From Seleniivibrio sp. (GTDB lineage: Bacteria > Chrysiogenota > Deferribacteres > Deferribacterales > Geovibrionaceae): a stretch of 64,000 bases of DNA. This document shows, piece after piece, positions 41,779-51,207 of this stretch. A program made the position numbers and the translations under genes. The notes beneath the pieces are model-generated. The model made no database searches, was not told the DNA's origin, and saw only the letters and a list, made by a program, of their open reading frames with translations. How positions within the stretch are numbered: the first letter of the stretch is position 1; every line of letters begins with the position of its first letter. The stretch covers positions 1-64,000 of the forward strand of contig NZ_JAJOIL010000031.1 in NCBI RefSeq assembly GCF_021209385.1. The letters run 5' to 3'.

Positions 41779-43716
41779 TTAATATCTGTAAGTGAAGGAA
41801 GCGTAGAATTTCTCAACTTTGTCAGCTACTGCAGTCATAGTGTTGAAAGCAGTTGCATCGGAAATTTTAACAGGCGCGCCAAGGTAGCTGCCTGAGTTGG
41901 TGTATTCGTAGTCATAGTACTGGTAGCCGAGTGTTGCGAACAGTTTGTCGCCAACGATGGGCTGGTGATAGTAAAGTTCGTAAACATCACCGCGTACGGC
42001 AAGTTTTGAACCTACGAGGTCATCTTCCGCACCTGTCATAGCAACCCAGTATTTAGAACCGTGGTTGTACTCGAATCCGAGTTTACCGCCTGTAAGGGGC
42101 AGTTCAGGAGTAGAGACGCCAACCCAGTAGCTCTGACCGTTTTTGCTGCTGTCTGAACCAAGCAGTGTGTCCTGATTCATGAACTGGTACATTGCACTGT
42201 TTGATGTGTTGCCGTTGGGGTGAGATTTGCTCATGGAGTATGATGCAAACCAGTCAAATCCGAAAGACTTGCCCTGTGCAAGGAATGAATGCCATTCCAT
42301 GTCACCGAGGTCGGCAGTTGCTTCAGTTCTGGAAGATGAACCTGAAGTATTCATATCAAATGTGAAAGCATCATAGCTTCCATCAAGATTATAATCTGTA
42401 CCTGTGATGCTGTAAGGCATAACAGTTGAACCTGTGAAACCGTCTGTGACACCGAATCCTCTGGCGTAGTTGTACCAGAATTTGTAAGTTTCGTCGTCAT
42501 AGAACTTAACGATGGTTCCGAAGAACTCAACGTCATCCACAGAGGGAGTTGCAATAAGTCCGTTGTTCGCGCTTGTGGCGTTGCTTGAACCCCATCCGGA
42601 TTCATAGCCTTTACCGTAGCAGAACTTGATGAATGAGCCGGGCAGTGCTTCGATAACGTTTTCAAAGTCGAACTGGAGTGAACCGCCGTCGAACTGCCAC
42701 TGGATTATATGCGCAAGGGGAGAACCGCCCTGTGTTGCATTGTTGCGGAGTTCTTCGCCGGGACCGTAGTCGGAAGGTCTTCTACCGAAAGAGAAGTGAT
42801 AGGGGATGGGTCCCATATCATTTTTGTAAACGAAGTAAGCTCTTTCAACGTGGATTTTGTCGTCAGTGGGGATAGCGCCGGAGTTTCCGTCCATGTTCAT
42901 GGAGTTGTATGTTCCGTTGAACCAGCGCGCGTCAGTTGCGTCGCCCCATGTTTTGTACATAACCAGACGACCGGTGAAAGAAAGGTTTTCATTAACGGAG
43001 CTGTTAAGACGTATACGCAGCTTGTTAGTGAATATGGTGTCGTTGTTGTGGTCGTATTTACGGGGTGACATAGCGGAAAACATTGATTTCATCATGTTTG
43101 CTTCAGAAGCAGATATGGTGTTGCTGTCCATAACCTGTGACATGTAAACCATAAGTGCGGCTATGTACTGACCTGTTGTTCCCATAGCCTGAAGGTCTGT
43201 GCTGGCAGAGTATACGTTACCGATAGCGGTGGCGTTGCTTGCCTGCCATGACTGCATTTCGGGAGAGCTGAAAGCCGCCTGACCTTCTGCTGATGTTACA
43301 TAACCGTAAGCGAAATTCATGAAATCCGCACCGTATGTGTTCATCCATGCATCGTTGAAACCGTCGCCGTTTGTATCCCAGTCAGTTGTTACGCCTGTGA
43401 AGGCACCGGTATCATCCATTGCATCGCCGTTGATCATATAGCCTTGCAGCCAAAGCCCCATCATATCGTTGGTCATAGCATCCATGGCTCTCATGTCTTC
43501 ATAGCTGATGCTGTCAACTTTTGTTCTCAGTTCTATGCCGATATCAACTTTATCTTTGATACGGTGAACTTCGTTTTTGTCAACACGCTGAGACATTGTG
43601 TTGATCTGGTTTTGAAGATCTGAAATCTGACCTTTCAGCTCCTCAAGGGTGACATCCGCTGCATAGGCAGAAGCAGCGAACATCGTAAGGAGAATAAATG
43701 ACAATACTTTCCTCAT
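41779..43716 (-). CDS. DUF3373 family outer-membrane porin
   Basis: A 645-residue exported protein. The signal peptide ends at AYAAD, a short coiled coil follows (LKGQISDLQNQINTMSQRV), then the barrel domain (KVDIGIELRTKVDS; LRIRLNSSVNENLSFTGRLVMYKTWGD; HFSFGRRPSDYGPG). The final residue is an aromatic Tyr after alternating residues (FTYRY), as in beta-barrel proteins inserted by BAM. The segment around residues 75-190 is unusually rich in Met, Ala, Gln and Asn. Its place between the respiratory regulator and the TorD-like chaperone suggests it admits or exports substrates of the respiratory system. Confidence 0.87.
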   Translation of the reverse strand: MRKVLSFILLTMFAASAYAADVTLEELKGQISDLQNQINTMSQRVDKNEVHRIKDKVDIGIELRTKVDSISYEDMRAMDAMTNDMMGLWLQGYMINGDAMDDTGAFTGVTTDWDTNGDGFNDAWMNTYGADFMNFAYGYVTSAEGQAAFSSPEMQSWQASNATAIGNVYSASTDLQAMGTTGQYIAALMVYMSQVMDSNTISASEANMMKSMFSAMSPRKYDHNNDTIFTNKLRIRLNSSVNENLSFTGRLVMYKTWGDATDARWFNGTYNSMNMDGNSGAIPTDDKIHVERAYFVYKNDMGPIPYHFSFGRRPSDYGPGEELRNNATQGGSPLAHIIQWQFDGGSLQFDFENVIEALPGSFIKFCYGKGYESGWGSSNATSANNGLIATPSVDDVEFFGTIVKFYDDETYKFWYNYARGFGVTDGFTGSTVMPYSITGTDYNLDGSYDAFTFDMNTSGSSSRTEATADLGDMEWHSFLAQGKSFGFDWFASYSMSKSHPNGNTSNSAMYQFMNQDTLLGSDSSKNGQSYWVGVSTPELPLTGGKLGFEYNHGSKYWVAMTGAEDDLVGSKLAVRGDVYELYYHQPIVGDKLFATLGYQYYDYEYTNSGSYLGAPVKISDATAFNTMTAVADKVEKFYASFTYRY

Positions 43717-43852
43717 ACAATACTCCCTATAGTATTACGAACGGTCTGTATGGAACCGCCATATATAAAAGGGCATAAGAAAGATTTACCCTTTTAATTC
43801 CTTCATCATTCCACGGATTCCATTCATGGAATCGTGACATCTATTTCAGGCG

Positions 43853-44545
43853 TTATTCGGTAACGGCGAGAACCTCTTCAAGAATTCCGTCAACATCATT
43901 CATGAAGTTTTCAAGCAGCGCGGCAGCGGCGGCATAGAAGGGCATTTCCTTTCTCTGCTGCACAAGTTTTGCAAATTCATCTGTCATAACGGCGCCGTAT
44001 GTGCCTGTAAGTTTGTAAAGAATCTGCAGTGTCGCGTACCATTTTTCTATGTTTTCGGGCTGAGCCAGTCTTCCGAATATTGCTGAAAGAAATTCAAGAA
44101 CTATGAATATGTTGTCTTCGAGGTCGGATGTTTCGGCATCCAGAACGAATCCTTCGGATGCCATCCACTCTCTTATTTTGAAAGTGCTTTCACCGTAGAG
44201 GGTTTTGTTTTCCTCTGTGTAATATGAAATATAGGGAACTACTTTGCTCCCTTTGAAGTCCTGCTTGAAGAGTTTGATAAAGTCGCTCTGCATTTCTGTC
44301 TGATCGTAAAGATGAGGAAAATCCTCTGTATATTCACTTATGAAATCGCTGAATGAACTCCAGTTGTCTTTTAAAAGGTCGTAAACATTATCGTCGGGAT
44401 AACGGAAAAGCAGCGACAGAAACATGGATGAGTTAGCAAGTGCTGTGAAGGGGGTTGTGTCGATGTCTGCGTCTTTAAGCATCTCTTTGGCAGCATCAAA
44501 GTCACCGTCAGTAATATTCTTTTTAAAATCCATATATGCAAGCAT
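43853..44545 (-). CDS. TorD/DmsD-like molybdoenzyme maturation chaperone
   Basis: A 230-residue all-helical cytoplasmic protein. The block VPYISYYTEENKTLYGES with the following FKIREWMASEGF, then a conserved acidic segment (DLEDNIFIVLEFLS), is typical of TorD-family chaperones that hold Tat-exported Mo enzymes until the cofactor is inserted. The most likely client is the PsrA/PhsA-type enzyme at 38239-40557. SrrD has the same role in selenite reductase. The start at 44545 has AAAGG nine bases upstream; the ATG at 44533 lacks one. Confidence 0.87.
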   Translation of the reverse strand: MLAYMDFKKNITDGDFDAAKEMLKDADIDTTPFTALANSSMFLSLLFRYPDDNVYDLLKDNWSSFSDFISEYTEDFPHLYDQTEMQSDFIKLFKQDFKGSKVVPYISYYTEENKTLYGESTFKIREWMASEGFVLDAETSDLEDNIFIVLEFLSAIFGRLAQPENIEKWYATLQILYKLTGTYGAVMTDEFAKLVQQRKEMPFYAAAAALLENFMNDVDGILEEVLAVTE

Positions 44546-44918
44546 ATAAATAAACCTTTTAAACGTGAGTTCTTTTTGACATGTGTTTCTGTCTTCATAA
44601 TTCTATTTTCTTTTTTATATTTGTAAAGCCAAATATATATATTTTCCGCATACATGCATACTTTGATATGGAGATATAGGGTTATTTTAATGCATGGAAA
44701 TCTCTATATATCTCTGGGATTTGACATATCTAAAACAGTCAAAAAATGACCTGTTACTGAATTTTTTATGGAGAATAATCTTCGGGAGCATGTAAATAAA
44801 ATGTAGAATATTCTGCGTTATTTTTGGGCTGTTTTTATAAGTATCTGACATTTTACAACTTCTTTTTCAGGCATACAGGTTGCTTTAAAATATCCCGAAA
44901 AATATAACGGAGGAATTG
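44546..44918. promoter_or_regulatory. regulatory region between chaperone and DUF2318 operons
   Basis: No gene is seen in this AT-rich stretch. It contains GCATAC-AT-GCATAC (44648-44661) near the chaperone gene, a palindrome AGAATATTCT (44805-44814) that could be an enhancer site, and a sigma-54 promoter at 44869-44885. Confidence 0.5.
44869..44885 (+). promoter_or_regulatory. predicted sigma-54 (-24/-12) promoter
   Basis: AGGCATACAGGTTGCTT has GG at 44870-44871 and GC at 44882-44883, exactly 12 bases apart, with good agreement to TGGCAC-N5-TTGC. Transcription would begin near 44895, upstream of the ribosome site CGGAGG at 44908-44913. The operon it drives encodes its own sigma-54-dependent activator. 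Confidence 0.65.
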
Positions 44919-45356
44919 ATGCGTAAACTTGTATATTTTCTTTCTGCACTGACACTTGCTCTCGTGCTGTCTGCTTGCGGGCAAACAGGCAAATACAAAG
45001 AGCTTAAGGCTCAGAACGGCTTAATAACAATACCCGAATCCGAAGTGAGCGACACTCAGGCACACTACTACTCAACAGTTGTTGACGGGAAAGAGATCAA
45101 ATTTTTCCTTGTACGTGCTGAGGACGGAATAGTCCGCGCGGCGTTTGACGCTTGCGACGTCTGCTATCCCGAAAAGAAAGGGTACAGGCAGGAAGGCGAC
45201 GTTATGGTTTGCAACAACTGCGGTCAGAAATTTGACACCAGCAAGATCAACGAAGTCAAAGGCGGATGCAACCCTTCACCTCTGCACAGAGAACTTGACG
45301 GCAAACAGATAACTATCAAAGTTGACGATATCCGCTCCGGCGGCATGTACTTCTAG
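44919..45356 (+). CDS. DUF2318 domain lipoprotein
   Basis: A 145-residue lipoprotein: signal with lipobox LSAC, then a DUF2318 domain with the cysteine pairs CDVC (in FDACDVCYPEKKG) and CNNC (in VMVCNNCGQKFD). These could bind a metal or an Fe-S cluster. Genes of this family often accompany an FtsX/MacB-like permease and ATPase in iron or redox-related loci, as here. The start is ATG at 44919, six bases after GGAGG; the TTG at 44916 is not needed. It is first in the predicted sigma-54 operon. Confidence 0.88.
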   Translation: MRKLVYFLSALTLALVLSACGQTGKYKELKAQNGLITIPESEVSDTQAHYYSTVVDGKEIKFFLVRAEDGIVRAAFDACDVCYPEKKGYRQEGDVMVCNNCGQKFDTSKINEVKGGCNPSPLHRELDGKQITIKVDDIRSGGMYF

Positions 45357-45364
45357 GGTGACGC

Positions 45365-46527
45365 ATGAACATATTCACGCTGCCTTTCAGAAATCTTAAA
45401 CGGAAGCTTTTGCGTACGGGAATACTTGTTGCGGTGTTTACGCTGGGTATCCTTTCCGTGGTGCTGCTTTATAATGTTTCCCGCTCCATCGGACACTCTC
45501 TTGAAGAGAAGATGACAGCGTTCGGCGCGAATGTGGTCATATATCCTAAAACTGAATCTCTTAAGATAAGCTACGGCGGATTTTCCATGGGAAATCTCGC
45601 ATATCAGGTGAAATATCTCCCTGAAAAAGAGACCGTCGAAGCTATACATGGCATTGAGCTGAATAAAAATATAAGTACCGTCGCCCCGAAACTTCTTGAG
45701 CTTATACACTATAAAAACAAACCGGTGGCGGTGGTCGGAGTTATTTTTGCGCAGGAGTTGCGCATAAAAAGTTATTGGTCGGTCATGGGGGGAGTACCTG
45801 CAAAGACCGACGAAATTATCGCTGGAAGCAAGGCGGCTGAACACCTGGGACTCAAAACCGGAGACACCATACCTGTAGGAAACAAATCATTCGTGGTTTC
45901 AGGTGTTCTCAAGCCCACCGGAACCGAGGACGACAACAGTCTGTTTGCTGATCTTCATGGTCTTCAGACGGCGGTAAACAAGCCCAACCTGATAAATTAC
46001 GCTGATGTCGCTGCCCTCTGCGCCGGCTGCCCTATTGAGGACATTGTTCATCAGATATCAAAAAAACTGCCGGATACCGAGATAAACGCCATGCAGAACA
46101 TCGTTAAACAGCGGATGGCGACCATCCAGACGGTTAAGCACCTTGTGCTTGGACTGGGCGGAGTCATACTGCTTACGGCGTGTTTCATGCTTGCGATGTT
46201 CATGCTTGCTGCTGTCAACGAGCGCAAAAACGAAATCGGTATATTGCGCGCTCTTGGTTATTCGGGGGTAAGATATTCATAATTTTCAGTTTTGAATCTC
46301 TTATCATAGGTGCGTTGTCGGGCATACTCGGCTATGCCGGAGGCTATCTCGGCAGCGGTGAGCTTCTGAAGATCCTTTCTCTGGGTGAGAATGCTCACAT
46401 AACATTCAACTGGTTCCATCTGCTTGTTACGGTTGCCGCCGTATCGGCACTTTCCGTCTGTGCATCGGCATTTCCGGCGCTTAAAGCCGCACAGATGCGC
46501 CCGACGGATGCATTCAGCAGGATTTAG
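45365..46527 (+). pseudogene. MacB/FtsX-like ABC transporter permease, frameshifted
   Basis: The two parts of this permease are in different frames. Residues 1-305 (45365-46282) hold TM1 (about 18-38), a MacB-type periplasmic domain and TM2 (about 255-280), ending RKNEIGILRALGYSG and then a stop. From 46269 the frame one base back continues KIFIIFSFESLIIG and holds TM3 and TM4 to 46527. The break is at a run of five Gs (46264-46268); one extra G would restore an open frame encoding a four-TM permease of about 387 residues. It could be a true mutation, a phase-variable tract, a -1 ribosomal slip or a sequence error. It is flanked by intact partners: the DUF2318 lipoprotein and the ATPase. Confidence 0.85.
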
Positions 46528-46533
46528 GGGGAA

Positions 46534-47217
46534 ATGATGCTTAATCTGAAAGATATACACAAGACATTCACAGCTGACGGTGTTTCGGCGAAGGTGCTGA
46601 AAGGCGTAAGCATAGACGTTGCGGAAGGGGAGTTTGTCAGTATCGTCGGTAAATCCGGTTCCGGAAAAAGTACGATGATGAATATAATGTCTACACTTCT
46701 TGAACCCGACAGCGGAAGCATAATGTTCAACGGCAGGGAGCTTACAACGGCATCCGCCTCTGAGATAAACAGTGTAAGACGCAACGATATCTCGGTGATA
46801 TTTCAGGCATACCACCTGTTTCCGTATCTGACGGCGGCAGAGAACGTTCTTCTGCCCTATATGCATGGGCTGAGACCCATCGGAAAAGCACTGCGCGAAG
46901 AGGCTTTTAAGATTCTTTCCAGTGTCGGACTTGAGGGCAAAGAAAACCGCCTTCCAGGAAAACTTTCCGGCGGCGAACAGCAGAGAGTCGCCATTGCGCG
47001 GGCTCTCATAAAGAAACCTTCCGTTCTGTTTGCGGACGAACCCACCGGAAGTCTTGATAGCAAAACAGGAAATGCTATAATAGATTTACTGAGGGAGCTG
47101 AACAGCACCGGACTTGCCGTTGTGATGGTGACGCACTCACCCGAATACGCTAAAGCAGGGCATACGATCGTCAGTATGGAGGACGGACTGGTAAGTGGAA
47201 TTGAAAAGAAAGCCTGA
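46534..47217 (+). CDS. ABC transporter ATP-binding protein (LolD/MacB type)
   Basis: A 227-residue ABC ATPase: Walker [11 protein letters not shown]-loop VIFQAYHLF, signature LSGGEQQR, Walker [10 protein letters not shown] and switch His in VTHSPEYAK. This is the class that powers mechanotransmission by four-TM permeases, here the frameshifted one directly upstream. It starts at one of two adjacent ATGs with GGGGGA in front. It overlaps the kinase gene by 23 bases. Its intactness suggests that the transporter is still in use. Confidence 0.93.
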   Translation: MMLNLKDIHKTFTADGVSAKVLKGVSIDVAEGEFVSIVGKSGSGKSTMMNIMSTLLEPDSGSIMFNGRELTTASASEINSVRRNDISVIFQAYHLFPYLTAAENVLLPYMHGLRPIGKALREEAFKILSSVGLEGKENRLPGKLSGGEQQRVAIARALIKKPSVLFADEPTGSLDSKTGNAIIDLLRELNSTGLAVVMVTHSPEYAKAGHTIVSMEDGLVSGIEKKA

Positions 47218-48262
47218 CAAAGACACACTGATATCCATCGGCATAATAATACTGTCCACGGCGGTTGTGACATATTTTCACTACAGCGTGCCGTCACATT
47301 TCAGCGCCGTGCATCTGGCGCACTACTACATATTTTATATAATTGTCATATACGCCGCCTTTAAATTCGGTTTTAAAGGCGGTGTTATCGTTGCCGCTGC
47401 AATGACGGTGATATACAGTCCAAATGCCTACATAGGTGTTTTTTCCGGACACTTCGGTCATCACCACGTCCCTTCACTTGTTGAGATATCCATGATATAT
47501 GCGGTTGGAATAGTGTCCGGCTATTTTTCAGGTAAACTTAAAGACGAAAAGCTTAAGGTGGAACAGATGTCCGCCGAAAAGCTCCTCCTTGAAAAGAAGA
47601 TGGCGCACGACGACAGACTGCGCTCGCTCGGTCAGTTAAGTGCTGGCATAGCCCACGAGATACGCAACCCCCTTGCCGCTATTAAGTCGGGCATTGCCAT
47701 GATAAAGAGCGGCAAGACAGACCCGCAGATCACTGATATTCTGGAATCGGAGATAGAGAGGCTCAACAGCTTCGTCAACAGGTTCCTGCAATACGCCCGT
47801 TTTGGCAATAATGACCCGTGCGATATAGTGGTTTCTTCGCTTCTGGCGGAGGTGGAGGAACTTTCAAAACTTTCCGCATCACGCAGGGATGTGGAAATAA
47901 CGGTTGAAAATCCCCTGCCGGAGGGTTTCACTGTGTTCGGCGATAAAAACTCACTGAAACAGGCGCTTCTTAACCTTGTGCTTAACGGAGTGGACGCTGT
48001 TGAAGGTGTGGAGAACGGCAGGGTGAGCCTCGCTGCCGGACATGAGTACGGCTGGACATTTTTTGCCGTGACAGACAATGGATGCGGTGTTGAGAATAAA
48101 GACAGGATATTTGAACCTTTTTTCACGACAAAGGACGACGGAACAGGGCTGGGGCTACCCATCGCAGGGAGCATAGCAAATGCGCACGGCGGAGAGATAA
48201 CCGTCAGTTCGGGCGCTGACGGCACGGTCTTTACAATGTATATACAGGACAGACATAAATGA
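47195..48262 (+). CDS. membrane sensor histidine kinase (NtrB-like)
   Basis: A 355-residue kinase. About four TM segments in residues 15-115 with little periplasmic sequence form the sensor part, so the signal is probably sensed in the membrane. The dimerisation domain is [19 protein letters not shown] (phospho-His) and the ATPase domain has [34 protein letters not shown] and HGGEI. A GTG start at 47195 is used; the ribosome site is not obvious and coupling to the upstream ATPase is likely. It is paired with the NtrC-like regulator that follows and overlaps by four bases. Confidence 0.9.
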   Translation: MELKRKPDKDTLISIGIIILSTAVVTYFHYSVPSHFSAVHLAHYYIFYIIVIYAAFKFGFKGGVIVAAAMTVIYSPNAYIGVFSGHFGHHHVPSLVEISMIYAVGIVSGYFSGKLKDEKLKVEQMSAEKLLLEKKMAHDDRLRSLGQLSAGIAHEIRNPLAAIKSGIAMIKSGKTDPQITDILESEIERLNSFVNRFLQYARFGNNDPCDIVVSSLLAEVEELSKLSASRRDVEITVENPLPEGFTVFGDKNSLKQALLNLVLNGVDAVEGVENGRVSLAAGHEYGWTFFAVTDNGCGVENKDRIFEPFFTTKDDGTGLGLPIAGSIANAHGGEITVSSGADGTVFTMYIQDRHK

Positions 48263-49584
48263 GCGTTTTAATAATTGAAGACAACGTTTCCCTTGCAACG
48301 CTGGTTTCCATGTTCCTCACAGGTGAGGGCGTGGCGAACGAGGTTGTGAACAACGGATTTGAAGGGATGGCAAAACTTGCCGAAAGCAGTTATGATGTTC
48401 TTGTCACGGATATCCGTCTGCCTAAAATTTCGGGTATGGAGATATTTGAAAAATCGAAACAGTTATATCCTGATATGCCTGTGATTATAATGACTGCCTT
48501 CGGAAACATACCCGATGCGGTTGCCGCTATAAGAAACGGCGCATATGATTACATAACAAAGCCGTTCGAGAATGAAGACCTTCTGAACGCCATTAAGAAA
48601 GCCATTGAAGTCAGCAGTATCCGCAGAGAGAACAGCAGACTTAAGCAATATATGAAAGAAACAAACATGCCGAGGATGGCTGGAAGCAGTCCTGCGTTCA
48701 AGGCGATGCTGAAACTCGCCGAGACGGTAGCTCCGACGGATGCTCCGGTTCTGGTGCTTGGCGAGAGCGGAACGGGCAAGGAGCTTGCCGCCAGATATGT
48801 CCATGCGAAAAGCGCCCGCTCCGATAAACAGTTTATAGCTGTGAACTGCGCGGCTATTCCCGAACAGCTTTTTGAAAGCGAACTTTTCGGACATAAGAAA
48901 GGTGCTTTTACAGGAGCGGACAGGGACTATAAGGGCAAAATAGCGGAGGCTGAGGGCGGTACGCTGTTTCTGGATGAGATAGGGGAGATGCCCCTTTCAG
49001 TTCAGGTGAAACTTCTGAGATTTCTGCAGGAATCGGAAATTCAACCTGTTGGGGCGACGCTGCCCGTTAAGATAGATACGCGGGTGGTTGCAGCCACCAA
49101 TAAAGACCTTAAAGAGATGATCGGAAACGGAACTTTCAGGGAAGACCTTTATTACAGACTGGATGTGTTCCCTGTGGACGTTCCTTCGCTGGAACAGCGA
49201 AGAGAGGATATCGGTGAGCTTGTTGAACTGTTCTCAAAGAAATACGGTTCAAAGGTCACTTTCTCGAAAGAAGCGCTGACTAAACTAGCCAATGCCCGCT
49301 GGAAAGGCAACATACGCGAGCTTGAAAATACGGTCTATCGTCTCTGTATCCTTAAAGGGCAGGGCGAAGTATCGGCAGACGATATAAAGGCGGACAGTGC
49401 GGATATTGTTACCTGTATGAACGTTCATCTGCCGGATGAGGGACTTGACCTTGAAGAGATGGAGAAGACCATCATAACCCGCGCACTTGCAAAGTTCGGC
49501 GGCAACAAAAGCCGCACAGCTAAATACCTGAATATACCGCGCCACGTGCTTCTTTACAGACTGGAAAAATACGGGATGGAATGA
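48259..49584 (+). CDS. sigma-54-dependent response regulator (NtrC family)
   Basis: A 441-residue regulator: receiver domain (1-120; VIIEDN, phospho-Asp in VTDIRLP, YITKPF), AAA+ domain (about 140-365; Walker A GESGTGKE, sigma-54 loop GAFTGAD, Walker B GTLFLDEIGEM) and a Fis-type helix-turn-helix at the C-terminus (NKSRTAKYLNIPRHVLLYRLEK). Every part looks functional. The operon it belongs to has a -24/-12 promoter at 44869-44885, so positive autoregulation is likely. Confidence 0.95.
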   Translation: MSVLIIEDNVSLATLVSMFLTGEGVANEVVNNGFEGMAKLAESSYDVLVTDIRLPKISGMEIFEKSKQLYPDMPVIIMTAFGNIPDAVAAIRNGAYDYITKPFENEDLLNAIKKAIEVSSIRRENSRLKQYMKETNMPRMAGSSPAFKAMLKLAETVAPTDAPVLVLGESGTGKELAARYVHAKSARSDKQFIAVNCAAIPEQLFESELFGHKKGAFTGADRDYKGKIAEAEGGTLFLDEIGEMPLSVQVKLLRFLQESEIQPVGATLPVKIDTRVVAATNKDLKEMIGNGTFREDLYYRLDVFPVDVPSLEQRREDIGELVELFSKKYGSKVTFSKEALTKLANARWKGNIRELENTVYRLCILKGQGEVSADDIKADSADIVTCMNVHLPDEGLDLEEMEKTIITRALAKFGGNKSRTAKYLNIPRHVLLYRLEKYGME

Positions 49585-50108
49585 CAATGAGCTATATCGA
49601 AAATATCGTTAAACCCGATGAAAAGATCATCTGCATAAACAGGGTAAAAGTTTTTCCGCTTGTTCTGCCCATGATGTTCGGAGCGTTTCTTGTTCTGGTG
49701 GCTTTCAGCGGATTTGCAGTGGTTTCTTCATGGGGGCTTGGCTTTAGAGGAATATATGCAGTTATCCTGCTTGCCGGGCTGTATCCTTTCTTTTTTACAT
49801 TCATGCATTACAAGAATACCGAAATTGGCTTTACAGATAAAAGATTTATAGTGACTCGCGGGATACTCAGAAGAAACGTTGTTCAGCTTGATACGACAGA
49901 AGTCAATCTGCTGGTGGCGGGTAAAGGTATTTTCGGCAGGCTTATGAATTACGGAACAATAGCCGTGTTCGCTTCCGGCGGTCTGATGGCTGTTGTTAAA
50001 GGCGTTGCCGATCCGGAAGCGCTTGTTTCAAAGTTACAGGATTTTCAGGACTACGAAGAGAGTCCGGATAAGGGCAGCAGGATTCTGCTCAACGGTCTTC
50101 CTATGTAA
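49581..50108 (+). CDS. bacterial PH-domain membrane protein
   Basis: A 175-residue protein with two membrane segments (about 27-49 and 53-73) and a bacterial PH-like domain (IGFTDKRFIVTRGILRRNVVQLDTTEVNLLV) in the cytoplasm, as in YdbS/bPH2 proteins. Its function is unknown. It overlaps the regulator stop by four bases and so is the last gene of the sigma-54 operon. The second in-frame ATG (49587) is an alternative start. Confidence 0.82.
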   Translation: MTMSYIENIVKPDEKIICINRVKVFPLVLPMMFGAFLVLVAFSGFAVVSSWGLGFRGIYAVILLAGLYPFFFTFMHYKNTEIGFTDKRFIVTRGILRRNVVQLDTTEVNLLVAGKGIFGRLMNYGTIAVFASGGLMAVVKGVADPEALVSKLQDFQDYEESPDKGSRILLNGLPM

Positions 50109-50133
50109 AAAAGGGCACCCGAAAGCGCCCGTA
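50107..50133 (-). terminator. terminator of the hemerythrin-like gene
   Basis: On the minus strand GGGCGC-TTTCGG-GTGCCC is followed by six T residues. It lies between the converging PH-domain and hemerythrin-like genes. Confidence 0.8.
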
Positions 50134-50138
50134 ATTGC

Positions 50139-50525
50139 TTATGCTCCCATTTTTTCATAAAGCGGATAAAGCTGTATCTCCTCTCTGCGGATACGCATTT
50201 TGAGGGTAGAGACTATTCTGCCCAGTTCTTTTGCGTATTCCATATCGTTTTTTGATGTTTCAAGCCTGTTTATGAAATTCAGAATAGAGCCTGTAAGCCC
50301 TTTCATTTCCACTGCGAATTCGTTTGCAGTAATCGCTGAACCGCTTTTAGCAAGAACAGGATATAGCTTTGTATCCTCTTTTTGAAGATGGTCGGATAGG
50401 AGTTTTTTACCTTCCAGCAGTTTTCTGCGTCCGGCATCAGTGACAAGTCCGAGATCCTGTGTCTCCTGAAGTATCTTAAGCAGTTGTTCGTGATCCTTTT
50501 TGAGTTCGTTGATAAGAGTGTTCAT
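50139..50525 (-). CDS. hemerythrin-like four-helix protein with incomplete ligand set
   Basis: A 128-residue helical protein of the hemerythrin/HHE superfamily. KDHEQLL (His12) and DHLQKEDTKLYP (His and Glu) match the first two helices. The third helix lacks the HxxxH pair and the last reads RIRREEIQLYP, where the usual His is Arg. A diiron site is therefore doubtful. The start at 50525 follows GGAGG by five bases; the upstream ATG is part of that ribosome site. The gene is alone; its role is unknown. Confidence 0.83.
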   Translation of the reverse strand: MNTLINELKKDHEQLLKILQETQDLGLVTDAGRRKLLEGKKLLSDHLQKEDTKLYPVLAKSGSAITANEFAVEMKGLTGSILNFINRLETSKNDMEYAKELGRIVSTLKMRIRREEIQLYPLYEKMGA

Positions 50526-50598
50526 AATAGCCTCCATATTTCTGTTTTCTGAGGCTATAATAGTATTTTTTTGAACGGCTTCCTTTGATTCAGATCAA

Positions 50599-51207
50599 TT
50601 ATGACCTGATTATGTTGATTATCCCTGTTTTAATCATTTCAACTCCGAACGCCCCCATGAAGAAAGCGTTGATACGGATAAATATTCCCAGAAATTTATC
50701 GAAGGCTACAGTTATTTTGTCGTTCAGATGGTAGCGGATCACAGCCAGAGTGCCTATAACGATGAATGCAACTGTAGCTGCGGTCAGGTTGACCGCGGTG
50801 GCGCCGACTGCGCTCATTTTACTGCCCAGCAGGATACATACGGATATAGTGCCTACGCCGGTCATAAAAGGCATTGCTATTTCGGATGCCAGATCGTCCA
50901 GACTTCCGCGTATGTTTATCAGCGCGCGTCCGCCGTGCATGATTGACATCAGGGAGATGCTCAGAAGAACTATTCCGCCGAAGATGCGGAATGAGTTGAA
51001 GTCTATTTTGAGCATTGTTCTGAACATCCACTCCCCGCCGAATGTGAATATCAGGTTGATCGACAGGGAGATAATGGTCGCTTTGAAAAGGACGCGCAGA
51101 AAATCGCGCTCGGAAAGGTTCTCGCGCACCGGCGCAAGATACATAAAGATACCGATCGGGTTGATGATAGTTACAAGAAACAGCATTTCCTGTACAAAGT
51201 TATTCAT
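50599..51207 (-). CDS. MarC family integral membrane protein
   Basis: A 202-residue protein with about six TM segments and the MarC block FLVTIINPIGIFMYLAPV near the N-terminus, with FMTGVGTISVCILLG in the middle (a variant of the family's PGAI region). The family's function is unsettled; a link to multidrug resistance was withdrawn for E. coli MarC. Its start overlaps the ablB stop by four bases, so it is probably expressed with ablAB. Confidence 0.9.
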   Translation of the reverse strand: MNNFVQEMLFLVTIINPIGIFMYLAPVRENLSERDFLRVLFKATIISLSINLIFTFGGEWMFRTMLKIDFNSFRIFGGIVLLSISLMSIMHGGRALINIRGSLDDLASEIAMPFMTGVGTISVCILLGSKMSAVGATAVNLTAATVAFIVIGTLAVIRYHLNDKITVAFDKFLGIFIRINAFFMGAFGVEMIKTGIINIIRS

